Shown piece after piece: positions 43,501 through 55,360 of a stretch of 64,000 bases of DNA. Source of the DNA: Nocardioides conyzicola (GTDB lineage: Bacteria; Actinomycetota; Actinomycetes; Propionibacteriales; Nocardioidaceae); NCBI RefSeq assembly GCF_039543825.1, contig NZ_BAABKM010000002.1, positions 1,768,133 to 1,832,132 of the forward strand, read 5' to 3'. Position 1 is the stretch's first letter, and each line of letters opens with the position of its first letter. The notes under the pieces were generated by a model. The model was not told the origin of the DNA. It was given only the letters and a program-made list of their open reading frames with translations, and ran no database searches. The translations under genes were made by a program, and so were the position numbers.

Positions 43501-44637
43501 TCACGACAGCAGTCGGCGCGGCATCAACAGGTAGCGGAACGCCGTCTCGGCCTCACCCTCGGTCGACCCGCTGAGGACGACCGGCTTGGACGCCTGGGTG
43601 AAGGCCAGCTCGATCACCTGCTGGTCGATCACGGTCAGGCCGTCGAGGAGGAACTGCGGGTTGAAGCCCGTGGTGATGTCCTCGCCGTTGACGCTCGCCT
43701 CGATCGACTCGGACGCCTGGGCCTCGTCGCCGGAGCCCGCGTCCAGGGTCAGCATCCCGTCGCTGAATGCCAGCTGCACCGCGGTGTTGCGCTCCGCGAC
43801 CAGGGAGACGCGACGGACCGACTCGATCAGCGCGGTCTTGTCGACGAGCGCGGTCGTGAGGTGCTCACTGGGGAACAGGCTGCGGACCTTGGGGAACTCG
43901 CCGTCGAGCAACCGGGTCGTCGTACGACGCCGTCCGCCGGGCGCGTCGCCCTCGAAGCCGATGATGCCCTCACCGGTGCCGGTCGTGGCCAGCGCGATGG
44001 TGACCTCGCCGCCGGCGGTCAGCGCCTTCGCCGTGTCACCGAGCACGCGGGCCGGGACCAGGGCGGCTGCGGAGATGTCCGGGGTGTGCGGGCTCCAGCT
44101 CAGCTCGCGGTGGGACAGCCGGAACCGGTCGGTGGCGAGGAGCGAGATGGTCGAGCCGTCGATCTCGATCCGGACGCCGGTGAGCACCGGCAGCATGTCG
44201 TCGCGGCCCGCGGCGGTGACCGCCTGGGCGACGGCGTGGGCGAAGCCCTCGCTGTCGACGGTCCCCGTGGCGGCCGGCATGTCCGGCAGCGCGGGGTAGT
44301 CCTCGACCGGCATCGTCTGGAGGCTGAAGCGGGCCGAGCCGCAGGTCAGCGAGACCCGCGCGCCGTCGATCACCATGTCCACCGGCTTGGCCGGCAGGCT
44401 GCGGCAGATGTCGGCGAGCAGCCGGCCGCTGACCAGGGCGCGGCCCTCGTCGCTGACCTGCGCGTTGAGCGTCGCTCGCGCCGAGGTCTCGTAGTCGAAG
44501 GTGGAGAGCACCAGTCCCTCGTCGGTCGCCTCGATGAGGAGGCCGGCCAGGACCGGGACGCTCGGGCGGACCGGGAGGCTGCGAGCTGCCCAGGCGACAG
44601 CATCGGCGAGCACGTCGCGCTCGACGCGGAACTTCAC
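43501..44637 (-). CDS. dnaN: DNA polymerase III beta clamp
   Basis: 378 residues from GTG 44637 (VKFRVERDVLADAVAWAARS); a longer reading would add 27 residues with no clamp homology. Landmarks: LPVRPSVPVLAGLLIEATDE, LATDRFRLSHRELSW and the closing YLLMPRRL. The ring holds polymerase on DNA. It follows the candidate origin and dnaA, same strand. 23 bp separate it from gnd. Confidence 0.96.
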   Translation of the reverse strand: MKFRVERDVLADAVAWAARSLPVRPSVPVLAGLLIEATDEGLVLSTFDYETSARATLNAQVSDEGRALVSGRLLADICRSLPAKPVDMVIDGARVSLTCGSARFSLQTMPVEDYPALPDMPAATGTVDSEGFAHAVAQAVTAAGRDDMLPVLTGVRIEIDGSTISLLATDRFRLSHRELSWSPHTPDISAAALVPARVLGDTAKALTAGGEVTIALATTGTGEGIIGFEGDAPGGRRRTTTRLLDGEFPKVRSLFPSEHLTTALVDKTALIESVRRVSLVAERNTAVQLAFSDGMLTLDAGSGDEAQASESIEASVNGEDITTGFNPQFLLDGLTVIDQQVIELAFTQASKPVVLSGSTEGEAETAFRYLLMPRRLLS

Positions 44638-45055
44638 GATGGGTCCTTCGGGGTCGGACGGGTAGGCCAGGGATCGAGGGTGGATCGAGGTGGGAGGTGA
44701 ATCCTGCCACGCAGGCACCGCGAGCGGGAGGTTCGGTGTGGTTTCCGGTCCGGGGTCCGGGGGTTTGTCCCCAGGTTGGAGCTCGGATGGGTGTTGCGGG
44801 GGAGTCGATAGGTCTAGAGGTACGGAGGAGTCATAGCAACGGTGGAAACTGTGGAGAACTTCGATCGGTGCAGGTCAGGGCGGCGATTCGACGTGCACAG
44901 GGGCTGTGGAACCACACGGCTCTGCTCGCCGTCGGGTGTGCACGGTCGTGCGGAGCGCACCCGGTCGGAGCCGCGCGTCCACAGGCGACGGGTGCGGATG
45001 TCACGTGAGCCCACATGTCGTCCACAGGCTGAGGACGACAGGAAAGTGTCGGGCG
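44638..45055. other. dnaA-dnaN gap, candidate oriC
   Basis: A 418-bp gap with at least five DnaA-box-like nonamers: TTGTCCCCA (44765-44773), TTCTCCACA (minus, 44850-44858), GGTTCCACA (minus, 44905-44913), GCGTCCACA (44975-44983) and TCGTCCACA (45018-45026). None is the exact consensus TTGTCCACA. A somewhat AT-richer segment is at 44805-44865. In Streptomyces and Mycobacterium oriC lies in this gap, so it is the first candidate. The dnaN promoter must also lie here. Confidence 0.7.
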
Positions 45056-46489
45056 TCAGGACTGCCGGGCCTGCAGCTTGACCCGGTTGGTGAGCTCGCT
45101 GACCTGGTTGAAGACGGCGCGGCGCTCGGCGAGCAGCTGGTTGATCTTGCGGTCGGCGTACATGACCGTCGTGTGGTCCCGGTTGCCGAACTGGGCACCG
45201 ATCTTGGGCAGCGACAGGTCGGTGAGCTCCCGGCACAGGTACATCGCGATCTGGCGGGCCATGACCAGGTGACGGCCGCGGCTCGGCCCGGTCAGCTCCT
45301 CGATGGAGAGCCCGAAGTACGCCGCGGTCTGCGCGATGATCAGCGCGGCGGTGATCTCGGGCTCGCCGCCCTCGGGGATCAGGTCCTTGAGCACGATCTC
45401 GGCCAGGGTCATGTCGACCTCCTGCCGGTTGAGGTTCGCGAACGCGGTCACCCGGATCAGCGCGCCCTCGAGCTCGCGGATGTTCGTCTGGATCTTGGAG
45501 GCGATGAACTCGAGCACGTCCGGGGGAGCGGTGAGCCGGTCCATCGCGGCCTTCTTGCGCAGGATCGCGATCCGGGTCTCGAGGTCGGGGGGCTGGACGT
45601 CGGTGATCAGGCCCCACTCGAAGCGGTTGCGGAGCCGGTCCTCCAACGCCTCGAGCCGCTTCGGCGCCCGGTCGGACGTCAGCACGATCTGCTTGTTGGC
45701 GTTGTGCAGCGTGTTGAACGTGTGGAAGAACTCCTCCTGGGTCTGGGTCTTGCCCTCCAGGAACTGGATGTCGTCGATCAGCAGCACGTCGACGTCGCGG
45801 TAGCGGCGCTTGAACCGGTCCTGCCGGTCGTCGCGGATCGCGTTGATGAACTCGTTGGTGAACTCCTCGCTCGACACGTACCGCACCCGAGCGGAGGTGT
45901 AGAGGGAGCGCACGTAGTGACCGATCGCGTGCAGCAGGTGGGTCTTGCCGAGTCCGGAGTCGCCGTAGACCAGGAGCGGGTTGTACGCCTTGCCCGGCGC
46001 CTCGGCGACGGCGACGGCCGCCGCGTGCGGGAATCGGTTGGACGAGCCGATGACGAACGTCTCGAACGTGTACTTGGGGTTGAGGCGGGTCTCGAGCGAT
46101 GTCGGGCGAGGGCCGACGTCGGCCGGCTCGGGCGCCGGCGGGGGCGTCGCGACCACGGGCTGCGAGTCGATCTGTACATTTGTCGACAAGTCGCTTTGTG
46201 GCTGAAAGGGTTCCTCGGAGGTCGGTACCGGCTCGGTCTCCAGCGCGGGGTTGACGGTCACCGCGATCCGGATCTCCCGACCGAAGCGCAGGCTCAGGGC
46301 GTCCTCGAGCTGCGCGCGCAGCCGGCCCTCGAGCTGGTTGCGCGTGAAGTCGTTGGGCACCGCGACGATGGCGGTGCTCTCGTGCAGGGTGACCGGCTCG
46401 CTGGCGCTGAGCCAGGCCCGCTGGTTGGGCTGGAGGTCGTCGACCACGCCCCTCCAGGCGACGCCGAGGTCCGAGGTCTGCTGCTCCAC
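45056..46489 (-). CDS. dnaA: Chromosomal replication initiator DnaA
   Basis: 477 residues from GTG 46489 ([14 protein letters not shown]), with GGGAG just upstream; a longer in-frame reading would cover DnaA-box DNA. Domain I (1-75), a linker, AAA+ domain III with Walker [10 protein letters not shown] (176-184) and Walker [10 protein letters not shown], and domain IV DNA-binding signature [14 protein letters not shown]. It unwinds oriC and also binds boxes on both sides of its gene. The linker is shorter than in Streptomyces. Confidence 0.97.
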   Translation of the reverse strand: MEQQTSDLGVAWRGVVDDLQPNQRAWLSASEPVTLHESTAIVAVPNDFTRNQLEGRLRAQLEDALSLRFGREIRIAVTVNPALETEPVPTSEEPFQPQSDLSTNVQIDSQPVVATPPPAPEPADVGPRPTSLETRLNPKYTFETFVIGSSNRFPHAAAVAVAEAPGKAYNPLLVYGDSGLGKTHLLHAIGHYVRSLYTSARVRYVSSEEFTNEFINAIRDDRQDRFKRRYRDVDVLLIDDIQFLEGKTQTQEEFFHTFNTLHNANKQIVLTSDRAPKRLEALEDRLRNRFEWGLITDVQPPDLETRIAILRKKAAMDRLTAPPDVLEFIASKIQTNIRELEGALIRVTAFANLNRQEVDMTLAEIVLKDLIPEGGEPEITAALIIAQTAAYFGLSIEELTGPSRGRHLVMARQIAMYLCRELTDLSLPKIGAQFGNRDHTTVMYADRKINQLLAERRAVFNQVSELTNRVKLQARQS

Positions 46490-46536
46490 CGCTCCCGCTT
46501 TCTTACTGCTGCTCTGTCGATCTCTGGTGTCGAGTT

Positions 46537-46816
46537 GCGTCCACAACTTTGTCCACAGGTTGTGAACCCGACTCCACCGCTGTGGAGAGAGCCGGTCCGA
46601 GACACGTCCCAGACCCGGACTTTGCACCGTTTATGCAGGTCAGAGGCCTGTTAGTCCCAGTGTGTCGGGCGTCACACGACTCGCTGATACGGTCCGGATC
46701 GAGGCCGGCGGGGAACCTCGGTCCACTGGAACGTAACAAGGTTGGGAGGGCAGCGGCAACCCGTCATCCACAGGCAACGGCCCGGGGGGCCTGCGCGGGT
46801 TTGACCCTGTGGATTG
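46537..46816. promoter_or_regulatory. DnaA-box cluster in the dnaA-rpmH gap
   Basis: Nonamers: GCGTCCACA (46537-46545), TTGTCCACA (46549-46557, exact consensus), CTCTCCACA (minus, 46581-46589), TCATCCACA (46764-46772) and CAATCCACA (minus, 46808-46816). The first three are directly upstream of the dnaA start; the last lies within the rpmH promoter. They likely mediate dnaA autoregulation and may contribute to an origin. The remainder of 46490-47000 shows no gene. Confidence 0.65.
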
Positions 46817-46830
46817 CCAGCGCGTACCGT
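46801..46830 (+). promoter_or_regulatory. rpmH promoter
   Basis: TTGACC (46801-46806) and TACCGT (46825-46830) are 18 bp apart, a good actinobacterial housekeeping promoter, about 165 bp upstream of the rpmH GTG. A DnaA-box-like nonamer (46808-46816) lies between the two boxes. Confidence 0.6.
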
Positions 46831-47000
46831 TGCTCGGTCACCCGGTGTCGACCGGTGCCGCATGTCCACGAAGAGCAGCCGACCCGTCGGGTCATCTCGT
46901 GGGTGGGCGGTGCCAGCCGAAAGGCGATTCAGCCCCAGGAAGAACAGGCACTGCCGTCCCGGCCCGTGTGGCTGCCCTGAACCAGTATGGAGAGAACCTC

Positions 47001-47138
47001 GTGAGCAAGCGTACGTACCAGCCGAACAACCGCCGCCGGCACAAGGTGCACGGCTTCCGCCTCCGGATGCGCACCCGCGCGGGACGTTCGATCCTGTCCT
47101 CGCGCCGCCGCAAGGGCCGCAAGAGCCTCGCGGTCTGA
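47001..47138 (+). CDS. rpmH: Ribosomal protein bL34
   Basis: 45 residues: [40 protein letters not shown]. The classic bL34 sequence, essential part of the large subunit. GTG at 47001 with GGAGAGAA upstream. It starts the rightward operon rpmH-rnpA-yidD-yidC-jag-rsmG-parA-parB. Confidence 0.97.
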   Translation: MSKRTYQPNNRRRHKVHGFRLRMRTRAGRSILSSRRRKGRKSLAV

Positions 47139-47167
47139 CGGCGGGACCCGCCGCGCCAGGCCGGCAC

Positions 47168-47527
47168 GTGCTGCCGCCGGACAACCGTCTCACCGACGGC
47201 GCTTCCTTCCAGCAGACCGTGCGCGTCGGCCGGCGGGCCGGGAGTCGCACCGTGGTCGTCCACCTCGCTGACGAGGTGGCCGGTGCGGTGGGCGGCTCCG
47301 GTCCCCGGATCGGCTTCGTGGTCAGCAAGGCGGTGGGCAACGCCGTGGTTCGCAACCGCGTGAAGCGTCGACTCCGACACCTCGCCCGGGAGCACGTTTC
47401 GTCGCTCCCGGGCTCTGCTGTGCTCGTGGTCAGGGCCCTGCCCGCGGCCGCGGCCGCGTCCTACGCGGAACTCTCGATCGACCTCACCCGTTGCCTTGCT
47501 CGGGTGCGATCGGAGGCGAGGGCATGA
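47168..47527 (+). CDS. rnpA: Ribonuclease P protein component
   Basis: 119 residues from GTG 47168 (VLPPDNRLTDGASFQQTVRV). The RNR motif block is GNAVVRNRVKRRLRHLAREH, preceded by RIGFVVSKAVG. It assists the catalytic RNA in trimming tRNA 5' ends. Its stop overlaps the yidD start by 4 bp. Confidence 0.95.
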   Translation: MLPPDNRLTDGASFQQTVRVGRRAGSRTVVVHLADEVAGAVGGSGPRIGFVVSKAVGNAVVRNRVKRRLRHLAREHVSSLPGSAVLVVRALPAAAAASYAELSIDLTRCLARVRSEARA

Positions 47528-47817
47528 GGTACGACCCGATCCGGTGGTTGTTGATCGGGCTGCTGCGGGCCTATCGCCTGCTGATCAGCCCGTTGTACGG
47601 CCAGGTCTGTCGTTATCACCCGTCCTGCTCGGCGTACGCGCTCGGAGCCGTCACCACGCACGGCAGCGTGCGTGGCAGCTGGCTGACCGTGCGCCGCCTC
47701 GGGCGGTGCCACCCGTGGGCCGCCGGTGGCTATGACCCGGTGCCGCCCCGTCGCGCACCGGCTGAGTCTTCCCGCGGTCACGCGGGCCCCTGTCCCTCAC
47801 CCCAGCAAGGAGCCTGA
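47524..47817 (+). CDS. yidD: YidD, membrane protein insertion efficiency factor
   Basis: 97 residues from ATG 47524. Family blocks: LLIGLLRAYRLLISPLYG, CRYHPSCSAYA with two Cys, GSWLTVRRLGRCHPW and GGYDPVPP. YidD aids YidC-dependent insertion. The C-terminal 20 residues (APAESSRGHAGPCPSPQQ) are an extension. It lies between rnpA and yidC as usual, and 3 bp separate it from yidC. Confidence 0.94.
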   Translation: MRYDPIRWLLIGLLRAYRLLISPLYGQVCRYHPSCSAYALGAVTTHGSVRGSWLTVRRLGRCHPWAAGGYDPVPPRRAPAESSRGHAGPCPSPQQGA

Positions 47818-47820
47818 TCC

Positions 47821-48811
47821 GTGGGAGCCCTCGGCGATATCGGCGGTCTGATCATGACGCCGCTCTACTACGTGATCTCGGCGGTGCTGGTCGCGTGGCA
47901 CTGGCTGTTCACCGAGATCGGGATGGACCCGGACAGCGGGCTCGTCTGGGTGCTGTCGATCATCGGGCTCACGCTCACGGTGCGAGCGGCCCTGATCCCG
48001 CTCTTCGTCAAGCAGATCAAGTCCAGCCGCAACATGCAGTTGATCCAGCCCAAGGTCAAGGAGCTGCAGAAGAAGTACGGCCACGACCGTGAGCGTCTCG
48101 CCCAGGAGACGATGAAGCTCTACAAGGAGAGCGGCACCAACCCGTTCGCCTCGTGCCTCCCGCTCCTGATCCAGATGCCGATCTTCCTGGCGCTGTTCCG
48201 GCTCTTGGACAAGCACGCCGCTCGGGGTGACGGCAAGGCGTTCATCACCAAGGACCTCGCGGACAGCTTCCAGCACGCCGAGCTCTTCGGCATCCCGTTG
48301 AAGTCCACCTTCCTGCGGGCCGACGGCGACGTCGCGGTGATGATCGTCGCGGCGATCCTCGTGGTCGCGATGACGGCGACGACGTTCACGACGCAGCGGC
48401 AGCTGATGAGCAAGAACATGCCCGCGGATGCGCTCAGTGGCCCGTACGCCCAGCAGCAGAAGCTGCTCCTGTACGTGCTGCCCGTCGTCTTCGCGGTCGG
48501 CGGCATCGCGTTCCCGATCGCCGTCCTCTTCTACTGGACCACGTCCAACCTCTGGACCATGGGCCAGCAGTTCTACGTGATCCGCAACAACCCGGCTCCG
48601 GGCACCGCTGCCGAGAAGGCGAAGGCGGAGCGGGACCGCGCCAAGGCCGAGAAGCACGGCAAGCCGGTCGAGCCCGAGCTCGCCGCTCCGGTGGTCGAGG
48701 AGAAGCCCGAGGCGCCGAAGCGCCAGCAGCCCAAGAAGCAGTCGCGTGAGCAGCGCAAGAAGTCGCAGGGTCCGCGACCCACCCCCAAGCCGAAGCCCGA
48801 GGGAGGCACGA

Positions 48812-48819
<8 letters not shown>
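47821..48819 (+). CDS. yidC: YidC/Oxa1 membrane insertase
   Basis: 332 residues, five membrane helices in the family order. Landmarks: TVRAALIPLFVKQIKSSRNM with the conserved Arg in the cytoplasm-facing groove, NPFASCLPLLIQMPIFLALF, LLYVLPVVFAVGGIAFPIAV, LFYWTTSNLWTMGQQFYVIR. A long basic tail (KQSREQRKKSQGPRP) probably meets the ribosome. GTG start at 47821. Its end overlaps the jag start by 8 bp. Confidence 0.96.
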
Positions 48820-51223
<2,404 letters not shown>

Positions 51224-51227
<4 letters not shown>

Positions 51228-52201
51228 ATGCCAGCCGTCCCGCGCCACGTCGAGGCCTCGGCCGGGGTCTCGGCTCGCTGATCCCGACCGGTCCGCCGAC
51301 CACCGAGGGCCCGGACGAGACCCACGGCGACTCGCCGTCGGGCGCCGGGACCTCCGGACAGCTGGACGTCTCCGGTCTGGCGCCGGTCGCCGGCGCCTAC
51401 TTCGCCGAGATCCCGGTGGGGCTGATCCAGCCCAACCGGGTGCAGCCGCGCCAGGTCTTCGACGAGGACGCGATGGCGGAGCTCGTGCACTCGATCAAGG
51501 AGATCGGGGTGCTGCAGCCCATCGTCGTGCGCCGGCATGGGCCGGACGACTACGAGCTGGTCATGGGCGAGCGTCGCTGGCGCGCCTCCCAGGAGGCCGG
51601 CCTGAAGCTGGTCCCGGCCATCGTGCGCGAGACCGACGACATCGACATGCTGCGGGACGCGCTCCTGGAGAACCTGCACCGGTCCCAGCTCAACCCGCTC
51701 GAGGAGGCCGCGGCGTACGCGCAGATGCTCGACGACTTCGGCTGCACCCACGAGGAGCTGGCCAGCCGGATCGGCCGCTCGAGGCCCCAGATCAGCAACA
51801 CACTGCGCCTGCTGAAGCTGACGCCGGCAGTCCAGCGACGGGTCGCCGCCGGTGTCCTGTCCGCCGGCCACGCGCGGTCCCTGCTCGCCATCTCCGACCC
51901 GGAGGTCCAGGACCGGCTGGCGGCCCGGGTGGTCGCCGAGGGCATCAGCGTGCGGGCGCTGGAGGAGATCGTCGCGATGCGCGACGTCGACGGCCCCGGT
52001 CCCCGAGTGGGGCGCAAGAAGCCCGTCGCGCCGGGCCTGGTCGACCTGGCCGAGCGGCTCTCCGACCGGTTCGAGACCCGGGTGAAGATCGACCTCGGCC
52101 GCAGCAAGGGCAAGGTCACCGTCGAGTTCGGCTCGATCGACGACCTGCAGCGGATCGTCGACATCATGGACCCGCGTCGGCCGAACGACCGCCCGATCTG
52201 A
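51224..52201 (+). CDS. parB: ParB, centromere-binding CTP-dependent clamp
   Basis: 325 residues from ATG 51224. The ParB/Spo0J N-domain has [26 protein letters not shown] and the CTP-binding [13 protein letters not shown], then [23 protein letters not shown] for par[22 protein letters not shown]-terminal dimerisation segment [20 protein letters not shown]. The N-terminal 60 residues are Gly/Thr rich. It binds the two parS sites in this operon. Start overlaps the parA stop by 4 bp. Confidence 0.96.
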
Positions 52202-52242
52202 TCGACTCGGCTACACCGCGACAAAGCGGTAAAGCAGTAAGT

Positions 52243-52268
52243 CAATAAGTCACTTTGTCGACTTGTTG
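52243..52268. terminator. Probable terminator between convergent parB and acyltransferase
   Basis: CAATAAGTC pairs with GACTTGTTG (one U-G pair), loop ACTTTGTC, 42 bp after parB. GCTTTG follows. AT-rich compared with the surroundings. It overlaps the first bases of the acyltransferase 3' end. Confidence 0.4.
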
Positions 52269-53014
52269 GCTTTGCGCTCCGCCCGGCGCTGCCGCTCCGC
52301 GGCGTCCAGCCGCAGCGCCTCCTCGGGAGTCGGCGCGCTCCCGCCGTACGACGCCGGCAGCCACCACGAGCCGGGCGGCTGCTCGGCCGCCGGGTAGTCC
52401 CGGATGGTCCGGTCGAGGAGCGCGGTCATCGCGGCGCGGAGCTCGGCCGTCTCCGCGACCGGGTCAGCTCCGGTCGGGTGCAGCGGCTCGCCGACGGTGA
52501 TCGCGATCGTCTTGCCGCGGGAGAAGTCCTTGGGGTGGTCCTTGGTCATCATCCGCTGGGTGCCCCACATGGTGACCGGGACGAGGGGTACGCCGGCCTC
52601 CGCCGCGATCCGGACGGCGCCGGTCTTGAACTCCTTGAGCTCCATGGACCGGGAGATCGTGGCCTCGGGGAAGATGCCGACGGCCTCGCCCTGGCGCAGG
52701 TAGTCGACGGCGGTGCGGAACGACGCCTCGCCGGCGCCGCGGTCGACCTCGATGTGGTGCAGCGAGCGCATCAGCGGGCCCACCAGCTTGTGGTCGAACA
52801 GCTCGCGCTTGGCCATGAACCTGACCAGGCGGCCCGACGGGTTGGCGGCGAGGCCGCCGTACACGAAGTCGACGTACCCGATGTGGTTGCACGCGAGCAG
52901 CACGCCGCCGGTCCGCGGCACGTGCTCGGTCCCGGTCATCGTGAAGCGCTGCCCCAGCAGCCGGAAGCCGGTCTTGGCGGCGGCGATGACGGGCGGATAG
53001 GTGATGTCACGCAT
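52250..53014 (-). CDS. 1-acylglycerol-3-phosphate acyltransferase (PlsC-like)
   Basis: 254 residues from ATG 53014. Family motifs: CNHIGYVDF (HX4D box, His about 52), FPEATISRSMELKEFKTGAV and a VPLVPVTMWGTQRM motif. It makes phosphatidic acid from lysophosphatidate. The C-terminal 50 residues are charged (RQRRAERKANKSTK). It follows the aminotransferase gene on the minus strand, 13 bp away. Distinct from the acyltransferase at 25089, which has extra N-terminal helices. Confidence 0.9.
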   Translation of the reverse strand: MRDITYPPVIAAAKTGFRLLGQRFTMTGTEHVPRTGGVLLACNHIGYVDFVYGGLAANPSGRLVRFMAKRELFDHKLVGPLMRSLHHIEVDRGAGEASFRTAVDYLRQGEAVGIFPEATISRSMELKEFKTGAVRIAAEAGVPLVPVTMWGTQRMMTKDHPKDFSRGKTIAITVGEPLHPTGADPVAETAELRAAMTALLDRTIRDYPAAEQPPGSWWLPASYGGSAPTPEEALRLDAAERQRRAERKANKSTK

Positions 53015-53027
53015 GGCGCTCCTCGGT

Positions 53028-54245
53028 TCAGCGGCGGGTCTCGAGGAACTCGGCGATCCGGCCGATCGCCTCCTCGAGCACATGAGCGTCGGGCAGCGTG
53101 ACCAACCGGAAGTGGTCGGGGCGCGGCCAGTTGAAGCCGGTCCCGTGCGTCACCAGGATCTTCTTGGCGCGCAGCAGCTCGATCACGAACGCCTCGTCGT
53201 CGTCGATCGGGTAGACCTCGGGGTCGAGCCGCGGGAAGCAGTAGAGCGCCCCCATCGGCTCGACGTTGCTGACGCCCGGGATCTCGTTGAGGAGGCGGCT
53301 GGCGAGCTTGCTCTGCTCGTAGAAGCGGCCACCGGGCACGACCAGCTCCTCGACGGACTGGTAGCCGCCCAGTGCCGTCTGGATGGCGTGCTGGGCCGGG
53401 ACGTTGGCGCACATCCGCATGTTGGCGACCAGGGTGAGGCCCTCGAGGAAGTCCTCGGCGACCTCCTTGGGCCCGGAGATCATCAGCCAGCCCGCGCGGT
53501 AGCCGCAGACGCGGTAGGCCTTGGACAGCCCGGAGAAGGTGAGGCACAGGACGTCGCTGCCGGCGTACGTCGCGGCGTGGTGGTGCACCGCGTCGTCGAA
53601 GATGATCTTCTCGTAGATCTCGTCGGCGAAGACCACCAGCTCGTGCCGGCGGGCGATGTCGATCAGGCCCTTGACGACGTCCTCGCTGTAGACCGCGCCG
53701 GTCGGGTTGTTGGGGTTGATGATCACCAGGCCCTGCGTGTGCTCGGTGATCTTGGCCTCGATGTCGACGAGGTCGGGGTTCCACCCGTTCGACTCGTCGC
53801 ACTCGTAGTGCACCGCGGTGCCGCCGGACAGCGTCACCGCCCCTGTCCACAGCGGGTAGTCGGGTGCCGGGACGAGGATCTCGTTGCCGTCGTCGAGGAA
53901 GGCCTGCAGCACCATCCCGATCAGCTCGGACACGCCGTTGCCGATGAAGACGTCGTCGACGCCGACGTCGCGCAGCCCGTGGCTCTGGTAGTACTGCGCG
54001 ACCGCCGTGCGAGCCGGGTAGATGCCCTGGCTGTCGCTGTAGCCCTGCGCGTCCGGCAGGTGGTGCACGATGTCGGCCACGATGGCCTCGGGTGCGTCGA
54101 ACCCGAACGGCGCGGTGTTGCCGATGTTCAGCTTGAGGATGTGGTGCCCCTCGGCCTCCAGCCGCTGGGCCTCGAGCAGGATCGGGCCCCGCACGTCGTA
54201 ACGGACGTTCTGCAGCTTGCGGCTCTGTCGGATCTTGCGCACCAC
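53028..54245 (-). CDS. PLP-dependent aminotransferase (AlaA/AspC-like)
   Basis: 405 residues of fold-type I. Landmarks: NIGNTAPFGFDAPEAI, NPNNPTGAVYS, VFADEIYEKIIFDD and the PLP Lys in FSGLSKAYRVCGYRAGW (Lys about 243). Closest in pattern to the glutamate-pyruvate (AlaA) type and mycobacterial AspC. It interconverts amino acids and keto acids; the substrate pair is not certain. A Shine-Dalgarno is not obvious at the start. It lies in a two-gene minus-strand unit with the acyltransferase. Confidence 0.88.
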   Translation of the reverse strand: MVRKIRQSRKLQNVRYDVRGPILLEAQRLEAEGHHILKLNIGNTAPFGFDAPEAIVADIVHHLPDAQGYSDSQGIYPARTAVAQYYQSHGLRDVGVDDVFIGNGVSELIGMVLQAFLDDGNEILVPAPDYPLWTGAVTLSGGTAVHYECDESNGWNPDLVDIEAKITEHTQGLVIINPNNPTGAVYSEDVVKGLIDIARRHELVVFADEIYEKIIFDDAVHHHAATYAGSDVLCLTFSGLSKAYRVCGYRAGWLMISGPKEVAEDFLEGLTLVANMRMCANVPAQHAIQTALGGYQSVEELVVPGGRFYEQSKLASRLLNEIPGVSNVEPMGALYCFPRLDPEVYPIDDDEAFVIELLRAKKILVTHGTGFNWPRPDHFRLVTLPDAHVLEEAIGRIAEFLETRR

Positions 54246-54300
54246 GCCATCCTGACAGGCCGGTGCCTACGATGGCGTAGGGGTTTCACCGGACGGAGGT

Positions 54301-54951
54301 GTGATGTCGCGCAAGGTGGTCCGCCTGACGCTCGATCATCTCGAGGAGTTCACGGCTCCCTGCCGCTCGTGCCTCCTGTGGGAGCTGGACCCGGTACGCC
54401 GCGAGCGGGCCGCGGACGCCTGTGCGGAGAAGGACGCCTGGGTCTCGGAGGTGCTCCGCGAGTGGGGCTCGTGCGGCCGGGTCGTGCTCGTCGACGACGT
54501 GCCCGTCGGCTACGCGATGTACGCGCCCGAGGCGTTCGTCCCCGGAGCGGCCGGCTTCCCGACGGCGCCGGTCTCGTCGGACGCGGTGCTGCTCACCACC
54601 GTGCACGTGGAGCCGGCGTACCGCGGTGGAGGGCTGGCCCGGATGCTGGTGCAGGGGATGGCCCGCGACCTGGTGCAACGGGGCGGGATCGGGGCGGTCG
54701 AGGCCTTCGGCGACCCGTCCGGCCGCGGGGGCCGCTGCCTGCTGCCGGTGGAGTTCCTCGGCAGCGTGGGCTTCAAGACGCACCGGCCGCACCCGACGGC
54801 ACCGAGGCTGCGGATGGACCTGCGCGCCGCCATCACCTGGAAGGGCGAGGTCGAGTCCGCGTTCGAGCGGCTGGTCGGCGCGATGCGCCCGAAATCGGCA
54901 CGAGGCCCGGCGCCGAAGGCGACCCGGGCCTCGCGAGCGAAGCTGACCTAG
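54301..54951 (+). CDS. GNAT family N-acetyltransferase
   Basis: 216 residues from GTG 54301 or ATG 54304. The GNAT core has VLLTTVHVEPAYRGGGLARM (motif A, R-x-x-G-x-A-like) followed by LVQGMARDLVQRGGIGAVEA. N-terminal Cys pair CRSCLLWELD. Similar proteins occur beside trxA in several Actinobacteria. Substrate unknown. Its 3' end carries a hairpin that may terminate the convergent trxA transcript, and its stop is 1 bp from the trxA stop. Confidence 0.82.
   Translation: MMSRKVVRLTLDHLEEFTAPCRSCLLWELDPVRRERAADACAEKDAWVSEVLREWGSCGRVVLVDDVPVGYAMYAPEAFVPGAAGFPTAPVSSDAVLLTTVHVEPAYRGGGLARMLVQGMARDLVQRGGIGAVEAFGDPSGRGGRCLLPVEFLGSVGFKTHRPHPTAPRLRMDLRAAITWKGEVESAFERLVGAMRPKSARGPAPKATRASRAKLT
54901..54933 (-). 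terminator. trxA terminator embedded in the GNAT gene
   Basis: CGAGGCCCGG and CCGGGCCTCG form a 10-bp stem 19 bp beyond the trxA stop (minus strand), with GATTTCG following. The loop is 13 nt. It is within the 3' end of the convergent GNAT coding region. Confidence 0.5.
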
Positions 54952-54952
54952 A

Positions 54953-55279
54953 TCAGGCGATGAACTCGGAGAGCTCGTCGAGGAGCTTCGCCTTCGGGCG
55001 GGCGCCGACGATGCTCTTGACGACCTCGCCGCCCTGGTAGACGTTGATCGTCGGGATGCCGGTCACCCGGTACGACGAGGGCGTCACCGGGTTCTCGTCC
55101 ACGTTCATCTTGAAGAAGGTGACCTTGTCACCGTGAGCGGTCGCGATCTCGTCGAGGATCGGGGCGACCTGGCGGCACGGGCCGCACCACTCCGCCCAGA
55201 AGTCCACGAGGACCGGCTTGTCGGACTTGAGGACCTGCGCCTCGAACTCGGCGTCGGTCACTGCACTGATGTTGCCCAC
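54953..55279 (-). CDS. trxA: Thioredoxin
   Basis: 108 residues, cytoplasmic. Active site WAEWCGPCRQVAP (Cys about 33 and 36), cis-Pro in VTGIPTINVYQGG. Reduces disulfides and receives electrons from TrxB, encoded 81 bp upstream. ATG at 55279 with AAAGGATCC before it. Confidence 0.96.
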   Translation of the reverse strand: MGNISAVTDAEFEAQVLKSDKPVLVDFWAEWCGPCRQVAPILDEIATAHGDKVTFFKMNVDENPVTPSSYRVTGIPTINVYQGGEVVKSIVGARPKAKLLDELSEFIA

Positions 55280-55360
55280 GGATGGATCCTTTCTTCGGTG
55301 AACTCGGAGGTCTGATCACTCAACACCAGGCGTGGGGTCGATGTTCCCCACGACGCGGCG

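Noticed and set aside
46490-46627. Longer dnaA reading from 46627
   Set aside because: The added residues are encoded by a DnaA-box cluster and include no domain-I homology; GTG 46489 has a ribosome site.
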